A DNA stretch of 64,000 bases from Streptomyces sp. CB01201 (lineage in GTDB: Bacteria; Actinomycetota; Actinomycetes; Streptomycetales; Streptomycetaceae). Of this stretch, positions 1 through 8,500 are shown in pieces. The stretch lies in assembly GCF_002803085.1 (NCBI RefSeq), contig NZ_NNBJ01000001.1, positions 575,040-639,039 of the forward strand, given 5' to 3'. Every line of letters begins with the position of its first letter. Positions within the stretch are counted from its first letter, which is position 1. The translations under genes and the position numbers were made by a program. Under the pieces are notes generated by a model that was not told the DNA's origin, did no database searches, and was given only the letters and a program-made list of their open reading frames with translations.

Positions 1-726
1 GATCTGCATCTCCGCGATCGCGACCATCCAGTTGTCGCGCTCGATGGCGTAGTCGATGACGAACTTGTACCAGTTCCACAGGGTCTTGCGGCGGCGGGTC
101 TCCAGCTCGCGGGACCACTCGGGCACCGACCCGTCCTTGCGGTACGCCGCTATCTCCTCGTCGCTGGCCAGCAAATAGCCGCCGCCCAGCTCGATGACCT
201 CGGCGGACTTCAACCGTACGGCGTCCTCGGGAGTGCAGTACTCCGGACAGAACTCGTCGCCGAGGATCAACAGGCCGTGCTCGCCCAGGAGTTGGCGGGC
301 GTGCGTGAGGTGGTTGTGCGGCAGGTGGTGATGGCTGCCCCACGAGATCATCACGTCGAGCGGCTCCTGCCACTGCTCGAACGGGGAGCCGTACACCTCG
401 GCGCCGGGCTTGTCCGCGAGGCGGTCACGGGCCTGCTCCAGCGGGTTGCGCGCCACGTCGTTGGCGATGACGCGGCAGTCGGGCAGCCGGTCGGCGATCA
501 TCCCGGCGAGCACGCCCGAGCCCGAGCCCACGTCCATGACGGTGAGCGGCCGCCCGAGTTCCGCGCGCCGGGCCGCGACGCGCTCCACGATGAGCAGGTC
601 GCCGTCGGTGATGTCGGGGTGGCCGTCGCGCATGATGGCACCCACGTCGATGGTGCGGAACTCCTCGCGGGTGTAGATGGTGCTTTCCTCGATGACTGTC
701 TCGGTGGTGCCGTCAACGGTTTCCAT
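1..726 (-). CDS. SAM-dependent methyltransferase (3' end cut by window edge)
   Basis: Class I SAM-dependent methyltransferase. The first 242 codons are visible; the reading frame is still open at base 1, so the C-terminus lies outside. The start is ATG at 726, preceded by a GGAAGGAA ribosome site. The SAM-binding glycine motif VMDVGSGSGVLAG is at about residues 67-79, followed by an acidic residue in VIANDVARN. A motif DVMISWGSHHHLPH at about residues 127-140 sits where motif IV is expected. It is the last visible gene of the leftward NRPS operon, 41 nt after the SDR stop. It probably methylates the aryl or heterocyclic scaffold (inference); O-, N- or C-methylation cannot be told apart from sequence. 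Confidence 0.85.
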   Translation of the reverse strand, partial: METVDGTTETVIEESTIYTREEFRTIDVGAIMRDGHPDITDGDLLIVERVAARRAELGRPLTVMDVGSGSGVLAGMIADRLPDCRVIANDVARNPLEQARDRLADKPGAEVYGSPFEQWQEPLDVMISWGSHHHLPHNHLTHARQLLGEHGLLILGDEFCPEYCTPEDAVRLKSAEVIELGGGYLLASDEEIAAYRKDGSVPEWSRELETRRRKTLWNWYKFVIDYAIERDNWMVAIAEMQI

Positions 727-767
727 GTGCCTGATTCCTTCCGCGTCGCCGCTTTCCGATTCGGTGA

Positions 768-1517
768 TCACGCGCTACGTCCCCCGTCGATGGCGACCAG
801 CGCACCGGTGACCCAGCCCGAGGCTTCCGGGTCCAGCAGATTGCACACCCACCCGGCGATGTCGTCGGGTGTTCCGAAGCGACCGAGCGGGGTCGCCTCG
901 ACCATGTCCGCGACCAGGTCGCGGGTGGCTCGCTCGTCGAGGCCCAGGTCCCCGTACATGGGGGTGTCCACCGGGCCCGGCAGAATGGCGTTGACCCTCA
1001 CCAGCGGCGCGAGTTCGCGCGCCAGCGAGCGGGTCAGACTGTTGAGCGCCGCCTTCGTCGCCCCGTACAGTGCGCGGCCCGGCATCGCGAGCGCCCCGCC
1101 GACCGACGAGACGTTCACGACCGCGCCCTGCCGTGCGCGCAGTTCGGGCAGCGCCGCGCGGATGAGGTGGACGGGGCCGAACAGGTTGACGCCCAGCATG
1201 GCTTCCAGGTCGGCGGGGTCCGCCTTCTCGATCGGCGCGAACCGGGCGAGCCCCGCGTTGTTGACCAGGCCGTCCACCGCGCCGAACCGCTCGACGGCGG
1301 CCTCGACCGCGGACCGCGCCCCGTGCTCGGCGCTGATGTCGGCGGGGTGGACCAGGGCCCGCTCCCCGCCCTTGGTGTCCGCCGCCTCGCGCAGCGCGTC
1401 GGCCCGGCGGCCGACCAGGGTCACCGAGGCTCCGGTGGCCAGCAGCCGGCGGGCGACGGCCCGTCCGATCCCGGTACCGGCGCCGGTGACCACCATGCTC
1501 TTTCCGTGGAGGCTCAT
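768..1517 (-). CDS. Short-chain dehydrogenase/reductase
   Basis: Classical SDR of 249 residues. It has the NAD(P)-binding TGAGTGIG motif (residues 11-18), the NNAG motif and the catalytic Ser-Tyr-Lys triad, with Tyr and Lys in YGATK. The RR at the end of beta-strand 2 (GRRADAL) suggests NADP(H). ATG at 1517 was chosen because the fold begins right after it; an AAGGAAAG site lies about 15 nt upstream, rather far. A longer reading to 1682 would cover a probable promoter and has no typical N-terminus. The gene is separated from the O-methyltransferase upstream by 250 nt, so it may have its own promoter. Likely a ketone/alcohol tailoring step for the cluster product; substrate unknown. Confidence 0.85.
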   Translation of the reverse strand: MSLHGKSMVVTGAGTGIGRAVARRLLATGASVTLVGRRADALREAADTKGGERALVHPADISAEHGARSAVEAAVERFGAVDGLVNNAGLARFAPIEKADPADLEAMLGVNLFGPVHLIRAALPELRARQGAVVNVSSVGGALAMPGRALYGATKAALNSLTRSLARELAPLVRVNAILPGPVDTPMYGDLGLDERATRDLVADMVEATPLGRFGTPDDIAGWVCNLLDPEASGWVTGALVAIDGGRSA

Positions 1518-1539
1518 GGACGTGTGGCCCACTTTCCTT

Positions 1540-1568
1540 GATCCGTGGACGTGCGGCGATCCGTGGAC
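1540..1568. repeat. 11-bp direct repeat upstream of the SDR
   Basis: GATCCGTGGAC occurs at 1540-1550 and again at 1558-1568, an 18-bp period. It lies just upstream of the SDR start, in the 250-nt gap after the O-methyltransferase gene. Further upstream on the minus strand TAACGT (plus strand 1642-1647) could be a -10 element. The repeat could be a site for a winged-helix regulator, but no function is shown. Confidence 0.35.
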
Positions 1569-1767
1569 CGGCGACCTGGTCATGCGCTCCGGCGGGAGGC
1601 GGCCGCGGAGCTCGCGGGCCGCGGACGTGCCGTCGCGGCTTACGTTAGGGCGGCGCCGGAAGAGGGAGCGGAATTCTTTCACTGGCCGAAAAGAACCCGG
1701 CCCCTGCGATGCGGGAGCGACCCGGCCGCGCGCTGCGGGGCCGGCCCGCCCCCTGCGGTGCGGCGGC

Positions 1768-2403
1768 CTACACGCGGCGGATGAGCGTGATGCCTTCCCG
1801 CACCGTGAGCACGACCTGTTCGACCCTGGGGTCGTCGCGCACCTTCTCGTTGAACGCCCGCAGCGCGACGGTGTCCTCGTTCTGGTCCAGGGGGTTGGCC
1901 ACCCCGCCGAACTGGAGCACGTTGTCCGCCGCGATGACGCCGCGCTCCGAGAGCAGCGGCAGCACCCGGTCGTAGTAGGCGCTGTACCCCGTCTTGTCCG
2001 CGTCCAGGAAGACGAAGTCGAACGGGCCCTGGACGTCGTCGAGTTGATCGAGGGCCGGGCCCTCGCGCAGCTCGATCCGGTCCGCCCAGGGCGAGGCCGC
2101 GATGTGCCGGCGGGCGATCTCGGCGTGCACCGGGTCGATCTCGCACGTCACCAGGCTTGCGCCGGGCGGGAGTTGGGCCGCCATCGACAAGGCGGAATAG
2201 CCGGTGAACGTGCCGATCTCCAGGACCCGATGCGGGCGCAGCATGTGCAGCAGCATCGAAAGGAAGCGGCCCTCCATCGGGCCCACCATCATCTGCGGCA
2301 GATCGCAGACCTTGCGGGTCTCCTCGGCGAGCGCGGCCAGCCAGGGCGGCTCGCCGGTGGAGAACTCCTCGGCGTACGCGTCGACCTTGGGCCTGACGAT
2401 CAT
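1768..2403 (-). CDS. Caffeoyl-CoA/catechol O-methyltransferase family protein
   Basis: 211-residue O-methyltransferase of the CCoAOMT/COMT (Methyltransf_3) family. Visible signatures are VLEIGTFTGYSALSMA (SAM site, about residues 61-76), CEID, and FDFVFLDADKTGYSAYYD, which holds the Asp metal ligands. The DNVLQFG segment follows as in the family. These enzymes methylate one hydroxyl of a catechol using Mg2+ or Ca2+, so a dihydroxylated aryl unit, for example made by the flavin hydroxylases of this cluster, is a reasonable substrate (inference). The ATG at 2403 overlaps the stop of the thioesterase gene (ATGA), placing it firmly in the NRPS operon. Confidence 0.9.
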   Translation of the reverse strand: MIVRPKVDAYAEEFSTGEPPWLAALAEETRKVCDLPQMMVGPMEGRFLSMLLHMLRPHRVLEIGTFTGYSALSMAAQLPPGASLVTCEIDPVHAEIARRHIAASPWADRIELREGPALDQLDDVQGPFDFVFLDADKTGYSAYYDRVLPLLSERGVIAADNVLQFGGVANPLDQNEDTVALRAFNEKVRDDPRVEQVVLTVREGITLIRRV

Positions 2404-3167
2404 GGGTTCTCCCTGTCGGCGGTGGTCAGCAGCCAGGAGGCGAGGGCCTCTTCCTGGCCGCGGAGGTAGAAGTGGTCCCCGTCGAAGAGGCGGAACGCGA
2501 AGGCGCCGCCACTCACTTCGGCCCAGGCCCGAGCCTCGGGCTCGGTGACCTCGGGGTCCTTGTCGCCCAGGCAGGCGGCGACCGTGCAGCTCACCCGGGT
2601 GTCGAGCCGCGGCCGGTACCGCTCGACCAGGCGGTAGTCGGCCCGCAGGGTCGGCAGGACGACCTTGCGCACCTGTGCGTTGTCCAGCAGTGCGGCGGGA
2701 GTCGCGCCGAGCCGGGACAGTTCGTACCACAGGGCCGCGTCGTCCAGGTGCTTGTCGCCGGGCTTGTGGAAGCGGGGTGCCGGGCGGCCGGACACGGCGA
2801 GCAGGGACGGGCCCACGCCGTGCCGCGTCTCCAGGCGGGCCGCCACCTCATGGGCGACGGACGCGCCCATGCTGTGCCCGAAGAACAGCACCTCGCGGTC
2901 GAAGGCGGGCAGCAGCGCGTCGCTCACGCGCGCCACCAGGCGGTCCATGTCGTCGATGTGCGGATCGTCCAGCCGGTCCTCGCGCCCCGGGTACTGCACG
3001 ACGACCGGCTCCACCCAGGGTGGCATGCGCTTGGCGAACGGGCGGTAGAAGCTGGCCGAGCCGCCGCCGTGCGGAAAGATCACGAGGCGCCGGCGCGCAC
3101 CCGGCCGGGGCCAGTAGCAGCGCAACCAGGTGCGGTACGGCGCGTCCGCGCCCGGTGGCCTGTTCAC
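2400..3167 (-). CDS. Type II (editing) thioesterase
   Basis: 255-residue alpha/beta hydrolase of the type II thioesterase family that accompanies NRPS and PKS systems. HGGGSA near residue 32 forms the oxyanion region, FFGHSMGASVAHE holds the nucleophile Ser, and DGDHFYL holds the catalytic His. Such proteins remove wrongly loaded or stalled acyl groups from carrier-protein phosphopantetheine arms. Start is GTG at 3167, overlapping the reductase stop (GTGA) and preceded by GAGGAG. Because the TE domain fused to NRPS1 lacks its nucleophilic Ser, this intact enzyme might also take part in product release (inference). Confidence 0.92.
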   Translation of the reverse strand: MNRPPGADAPYRTWLRCYWPRPGARRRLVIFPHGGGSASFYRPFAKRMPPWVEPVVVQYPGREDRLDDPHIDDMDRLVARVSDALLPAFDREVLFFGHSMGASVAHEVAARLETRHGVGPSLLAVSGRPAPRFHKPGDKHLDDAALWYELSRLGATPAALLDNAQVRKVVLPTLRADYRLVERYRPRLDTRVSCTVAACLGDKDPEVTEPEARAWAEVSGGAFAFRLFDGDHFYLRGQEEALASWLLTTADRENP

Positions 3168-4360
3168 GGGCCGCTCCTCGGGGTGGGGTCGGAGGCCGGC
3201 CCGGGATCCGGATCGGAGCCGGGGCCGGGGCCGGGGCCGGGGGCAGGGTCGGGCGGACCCGCGTCGATCGCGGCGCCGGCCAGCACCTCGGGCGTGCTGC
3301 CCCGGTGCAGACGCACGGGACCGAACCGCTCGGCGGCCTCCGCGGTCAGCCGGCACAGCGCCAGGTGGTACTGGCCGTCCTTGGCGGGGTCCTCGCCCGA
3401 CTCGACGGCCGCCCGCAGCGCCCCGAGCGCCCGTGCCGCGGCCTGGGGCCACAGCTCGCCCAGGATCCCCCGCTGGTCCGGCGCGGTGGCCGGGCCGAGC
3501 GGTTCGGCGCTGGGGTGGGCGAAGGAGGGGTCCGCCGACTCGGCCAGGGTGGCGGTGGTGCGGATGTCCTGCGGCATGTGCGGGCGCGGGCTCCACAGCA
3601 GCGGGCCGTGGGTGTTGGCGAGCGTGAGGTGGCCGCCCTCGGTGTGCAGGGTGATCCGGTGGAAGAGGTGGATGTGGTTGTCGGGGTCCCCGGGGTCCAT
3701 GTCGTTCTGGAGCCGCAGGCTGAGCGGCACCGAGCCCACCACCCCGTCCAGGCTCCGGTACACGGGCGGAGCGTCCGTCAACTCGACTGCACCGGACGGC
3801 AGTTGGGACGGCTGTCCCAGCGCGAAGGGGCGTACTCCGCCGAGCATGCGGCCGATGATGTCGAAGGTGGTGTAGAGCACCTGGAAGGAGCACGCCGCGT
3901 CGATGTGCAGCGGCCGCTGGCGGGCCAGCAGCCGGCGTGCCGTGGCGATGAACCTGCGCACCGGCTCCACGTGCGGGTAGTGCGTGTTCAGCCGGTAGGC
4001 CACCCGGTGTTCGCGGGCGGCCCGCAGGCAGTCGGCCAACTCCTGCTGATGCAGTGGGTGTTCCTGGAGGACGTGGTGCCCGCGCGCCATCAGGTCCTGG
4101 GCGAGCCGGGCGCCGGGACCGCCGTTGATCCCGGCACCCACGACGACGGCGCACGCCTCCACGTCCTTGGGCACGGCGTCCACCTCGGTGAACAGCGGCA
4201 CCCCGTAGTGCTCGGCGACCCGGCGCGAGCGTTCACTGCCCCGGGCGAGCACGCCCGCCGGTTCGTACGGCGAGTCGGCGCGGGCGGCCCCGGCGAGATA
4301 GATCCGGCCGAACTTGGTGCCGCACACCACCAGCCGGGGCCGCCGCCCGGCCGCGCTCAC
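3164..4360 (-). CDS. Thiazolinyl imide reductase (PchG/YbtU-like)
   Basis: 398-residue Gfo/Idh/MocA-type oxidoreductase closely resembling thiazolinyl imide reductases of the pyochelin and yersiniabactin pathways (PchG, YbtU). These act in trans on NRPS-bound intermediates, reducing one thiazoline to thiazolidine with NADPH. The N-terminal LVVCGTKFGRIYLAG is a Rossmann motif; LQEHPLHQQELADCL and YRLNTHYPHVEPVRRFI are typical of the family. The GTG start at 4360 overlaps the upstream stop (GTGA). The last 35 residues form a low-complexity Pro/Gly/Asp tail encoded by GGGGCC repeats, absent from family members I know. It predicts a thiazolidine in the final product. Confidence 0.9.
   Translation of the reverse strand: MSAAGRRPRLVVCGTKFGRIYLAGAARADSPYEPAGVLARGSERSRRVAEHYGVPLFTEVDAVPKDVEACAVVVGAGINGGPGARLAQDLMARGHHVLQEHPLHQQELADCLRAAREHRVAYRLNTHYPHVEPVRRFIATARRLLARQRPLHIDAACSFQVLYTTFDIIGRMLGGVRPFALGQPSQLPSGAVELTDAPPVYRSLDGVVGSVPLSLRLQNDMDPGDPDNHIHLFHRITLHTEGGHLTLANTHGPLLWSPRPHMPQDIRTTATLAESADPSFAHPSAEPLGPATAPDQRGILGELWPQAAARALGALRAAVESGEDPAKDGQYHLALCRLTAEAAERFGPVRLHRGSTPEVLAGAAIDAGPPDPAPGPGPGPGSDPDPGPASDPTPRSGP
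3219..3243. repeat. GGGGCC short tandem repeat inside coding sequence
   Basis: About four copies of GGGGCC, encoding the Pro-Gly repeats near the C-terminus of the thiazolinyl imide reductase. It probably expands and contracts by slippage. Confidence 0.7.
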
Positions 4361-5511
4361 AGCTCGCCCTCCTCGGTGTCACCGGCTTCGGCGAGCGGGA
4401 CGCGGTAGGTCTCGAACAGGGACACCTCGTCCAGTTTCGCCACCCGCTCCACCACCGAGGACGGGTCGAGCACATCGGCCGCGTAGTGCACCCCGGGCGC
4501 CACCGAGCCCTCCACCAGGGCGCTCGCCGCGAGGGCCGCGACGAGCCCGGTGAGCCGGTAGGTGTCGCCGGCCCGCAGCACGAGGCTGCGGGTCGCGGGC
4601 GCCCCCGCATGACGGCCCGTCAGCTCCAGGGCGAAGAGCTGGTAGGGGGCGCGGCCGAACAGGTCGAGGGCCGCCGCGTCGATGAGTTCGCGGGCGGCCG
4701 GCGTCAGATCGCTCTGGCCGGCCATGGCACCTTGCAGCCGGCTGAGTGTCTTGAGCATGTGGGAGCCGCCGTCGAACACGTTGTACCAGTCCACCGTGGA
4801 CAGCCCGAGGTCCCGGGCGAGCCGCTCGATCTCGTAGCTGAGATACGGGTACGCGCTGACCGTGCCGGGGAAGAACGGCAGCCGCACATCGGCGAGCGGA
4901 GTGAGCGCGCGCAGCACCCTCGCCCCGTCCCGCCAGGCCGACTGGGCCTCTCCGTAGCCGCCGCCGAGGCTGAGCAGATAGTCGGCGGCGCCCGCCGGGG
5001 TGAGCCGGTCCATGGTGCCCGCGTACGCGGTGAGCCGGCTCGGCTCGCTCAGGTCCTGGGCGGCCAGCCAGCGCGGAAGCAGGCCGGTGAGGCCGGGCAT
5101 CATGCCCGCCGTGAGCAGCGCGGTGCGCCCGCTCTCGGCCAGGCGCTGCTCGGACAGGGCGCGGTGTACGGGCTCGTCGCCCCCGGCGTCCACATAGTCG
5201 GCGCCCGCCGCGAGGGCGACCTTGGCCACGGTGTCCAGGACGACGTAGGAGGGGCCCGCGCAGTTGACGACGATGTGGCTGCCCCGGCAGAAGGCGTCGA
5301 GCGAGGCCGCGTCGGCGGTGTCCGCACGGGCGGACTCCACCGGACCCGGCCGGCCGGTCGCCTTGAGTTCGGCCGCCAGTGCCTCGGCCTGGACGGGGTC
5401 GCGCCCGCCGATGCGCAGCGTCGCCCCGGGGTGTGCGGAGGCCAGTTCCTGGGCCACGACGCGGCCCACCGCGCCGTAGCCGCCGAGGACCGCGATGGTC
5501 GGAGCGTTCAC
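4357..5511 (-). CDS. Saccharopine dehydrogenase-like NAD(P)-binding protein
   Basis: 384-residue member of the saccharopine dehydrogenase family. TIAVLGGYGAVGRVVAQEL (residues 5-23) is the Rossmann nucleotide-binding motif, and IVVNCAGPSYVVLDTVA plus ADYVDAGGDEP match the family pattern. Lysine biosynthesis is unlikely because the gene sits between an NRPS and the imide reductase, overlapping both by GTGA-type junctions. I recall proteins of this kind beside reductases in other actinobacterial thiazoline clusters, but no defined reaction can be assigned. A second oxidoreduction on a ring intermediate is a reasonable guess. GTG start at 5511. Confidence 0.8.
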   Translation of the reverse strand: MNAPTIAVLGGYGAVGRVVAQELASAHPGATLRIGGRDPVQAEALAAELKATGRPGPVESARADTADAASLDAFCRGSHIVVNCAGPSYVVLDTVAKVALAAGADYVDAGGDEPVHRALSEQRLAESGRTALLTAGMMPGLTGLLPRWLAAQDLSEPSRLTAYAGTMDRLTPAGAADYLLSLGGGYGEAQSAWRDGARVLRALTPLADVRLPFFPGTVSAYPYLSYEIERLARDLGLSTVDWYNVFDGGSHMLKTLSRLQGAMAGQSDLTPAARELIDAAALDLFGRAPYQLFALELTGRHAGAPATRSLVLRAGDTYRLTGLVAALAASALVEGSVAPGVHYAADVLDPSSVVERVAKLDEVSLFETYRVPLAEAGDTEEGEL

Positions 5512-8500
5512 GCTTGGTTCTCCTTCTCCGTACGGACATCGGTGAGCAGGGCCGCGATACGGGCGGCGCGCGCCGGATCCAGGCAGTCGAAGTGGGTGCC
5601 GGGGGCGTCGATCCTTCGCACCTCACCCAGACATCCGGCGCTCCACCACTCCGTCATGTCCGCGCGCAGCGTCGGCCACAGCGCGATCTCGTCGGTGTGC
5701 AGAACCAGGGTGAGGTCGCCCGCGTACGCCTCCGGGCGGTGCACCGCACAGGCATCGGCCAGTGCGCGTCCGGCCCGCAGCCGCGGACGCAGGTCCTGGG
5801 CGTCGGTGCCGAGCGCGGCGGCGAGCGCCGCGAGCCGCTCCTGTTCGGGCCGGGCCGCGTACTGGCCGAAGGACTGCGCGAGTTCGGCGTGCGGGCCGTC
5901 GAGCCGGCTCAGGGCTCCGTCGGGCACCCGACCCGGGGTCGCGGCGAGGACGGCGGCGAGCGCGGGCCCGGTCAGGGTGTCCCCGGGCAGCCCCAGCGCG
6001 GCCGGGTCGAGACCCGCGCCGAGGGCGAAGAGGTACTCGGCGAACGCGTCGTCCTCGACCACGGCCGGCAGCGGATAGCTGCTGATCACGGTGAGGTCGA
6101 CCTCGGCGCCGCCCTCCGCGAGCAGCCGCGCCGTCTCGGCCGCGAGCACCCCGCCCACATGCGCGCCCACCAGGTGGAAGCGGGTGTGGCCGGTGGCCCG
6201 CAGGGTCTTGGCCCGGTCATGGGCGATGCGCTCGATGAGCACGGCCGAGGTGGCGTCCGCGTAGTCGGTCAGCGGGTGGCCCGCCGAGAGATCGAGGAGC
6301 GGACCGGCGTCCTCCAGGGGGGCGCACAGCGCGGCGTACCGCTCGGCCGTGCCGAACCCCTCGGCGCAGGTGGCCCACACGCCGTCGTCGTCCCCGCCGC
6401 CGAGGAACGCGGCGGGCGCGGCCGAGGCGCTCTCGCTCTCGCGCGCCGCGGACTGCTCGCCGTCGATCTGGCCGGTGGCGAGCAGGGCGGCGAGCCGGGC
6501 CACGGAGGCGCCGTTGAGGACCTCGCGCAGCAGCTCGTCGAAGAAGGTGTGCTTGGCCTCGGCCACCTCCTCGCGCAGCACGCCCACCACCTGGGCGGCG
6601 AGCAGCGAGTCGCCGCCCGCCTCGTAGAAGGTCTCCTCGCGGCCGACCGCCGTGGTGCCGAGCACCGTGCACCACGCGGCCTGGATGCGCTGCTCCAGAT
6701 CGGTCATGGGCACCCGGTCGCCGGCCCCGGCGCGCTGCTCGACCGCGCCCCTGGGCAGCAGCCAGGAGGCGAGGGTGCGCCGGTCGGTCTTGCCGTTGTC
6801 GGTCAGCGGCAGCGCGTCGACCAGCTGGAGGTGGGCCGGGACCATCTCCTCGGGCAGCCGCTCGGCGACATGGCCGAGCACCTCGGCCGCGTTCACCGGC
6901 ACCCGGTCCTGTTTGAACTGCACCGCGAAGACGTGCATGCCGATCGTGGACAGCGGGTCCTTGGTGTCCGGCAGGCACACCACGGTCTCGCCGCCGGCCC
7001 CCGCGATCAGGTCGAGCCACTGGTCACGGGCGACGAAGGTCTGGTCGGCTCCCTTGCGCACATCCTCGAAGTCGCCGTTGGTGGCGTCGAAGAGGAACTC
7101 CATCGACGTCAGGATCTGGTAGTTGTCCCGGGTCGTCTCGATGAAGATGAGCCAGCCGCCCGGCGCGAGCATCTCCCGCATCCGGTCCAGGACCACCGAG
7201 GCGTTGCGCGAGTAGTGCATGACGTTGCCGCACAGGATGACGTCGAGCGAGTTGGGCTCGATGCCCTGCGGGCGGTACTCCTCGTTCATGTCGAAGAGCT
7301 GGTAGTCCACCCACGGGAAGTCGGTGAAGCGCTCGGCCGCCTTGTTCAGGAAGAACTGCGACACATCGGTGAACAGGTACGAGCAGTCGGTCCCGGCGAG
7401 CCGGGGCACCGCCTCGACGCTCACCCCGCCCACGCCCGCGCCGACTTCGAGCAGCCGCAGGGTGCCGCGCGGGGCGTGCTCCTGGGCGATCCGCTGGACG
7501 ACGGAGGTCGCGACCCGGTTGAGGTAGGAGTTCAGGAAGCCCTCGGTGTAGGCCGCCTCCTGGATCTCCAACCGGCCCTCGGGGAACAGGAGTTGCACGG
7601 GATCCTGCTCGTCGCGCAGCAGCTGCGGCAGATGGGCCGTGGCCGTGCGGAAGTAGCTGAGCAGTTCCGAACCGTCCTGCGCGGTGGGCAGCGCCTCGTC
7701 CACCCGCACCCACGCCTCGTCGACCGAACCGGGCTCGGCCCGGCGAAGGGCCCGGTACGCGCCGTCCTTCGACGAGCGCTCCACATACCCCTCGCGTTCG
7801 AGAGCGGCGAGCCAGCGGCGCACCAGGCGGTGGTGCTTGGGCGCCACGGCCGCGGAGAGAAGGATCGTCTCCAGTGAGTGCCGGTCGTCCGCCGTGGCGA
7901 ACAGGCCGCTGGTCTGGAGCACATCCATCATGGCCAGCAGCGCCGCCTCGTCGAGCCGCCGGGCGAAGCCGACCACCTGCTCGGCGTTCACCCCGGCCCT
8001 GACCTCCTCGCCGTCGGCGGTCACCGCCTCCACCAGGGCGCTGTCCCGCTCGGCGGCGCCCGCGGGCACGCGCGCGGTCTCGGCGAACGCCATCAGGCGC
8101 CGCTCCCAGGGGCGTTCGCCCTCCACGAGCACCACGCAGTCGGCGACCGCCGGGTGGCTGCGCAGGGCCGCCTCGACCTCGGCCGTCTCGATGCGGTGGC
8201 CCCGGATCTTGACCTGGCGGTCGTCCCGGCCGAGGAACTCGATCTCCCCGTCGGGCAGATACCGCCCCAGGTCCCCGGTGCGGTAGAGCCGTTCGCCGGT
8301 GCGCGGATGGGTCAGGAAGCGCTCGGCGGTCCGGGCCTCGTCGCCGAGGTAGCCGAGCGCGAGCCCGATCCCGGCGATGTACAGCTCGCCGGCCACCAGA
8401 TCCGGACAGGGCTCCATCGCCGCGTCCAGGACGTGGAAGCGCTGGTTGGTGAGCGGCCGCCCGTACGGGATCGAGGGCAGCCCGGGGGTCACCTCGTCGA

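Noticed and set aside
277..2469. Open frame on the plus strand across the methyltransferase, SDR and O-methyltransferase
   Set aside because: No protein features; all three minus-strand genes have intact motifs and ribosome sites.
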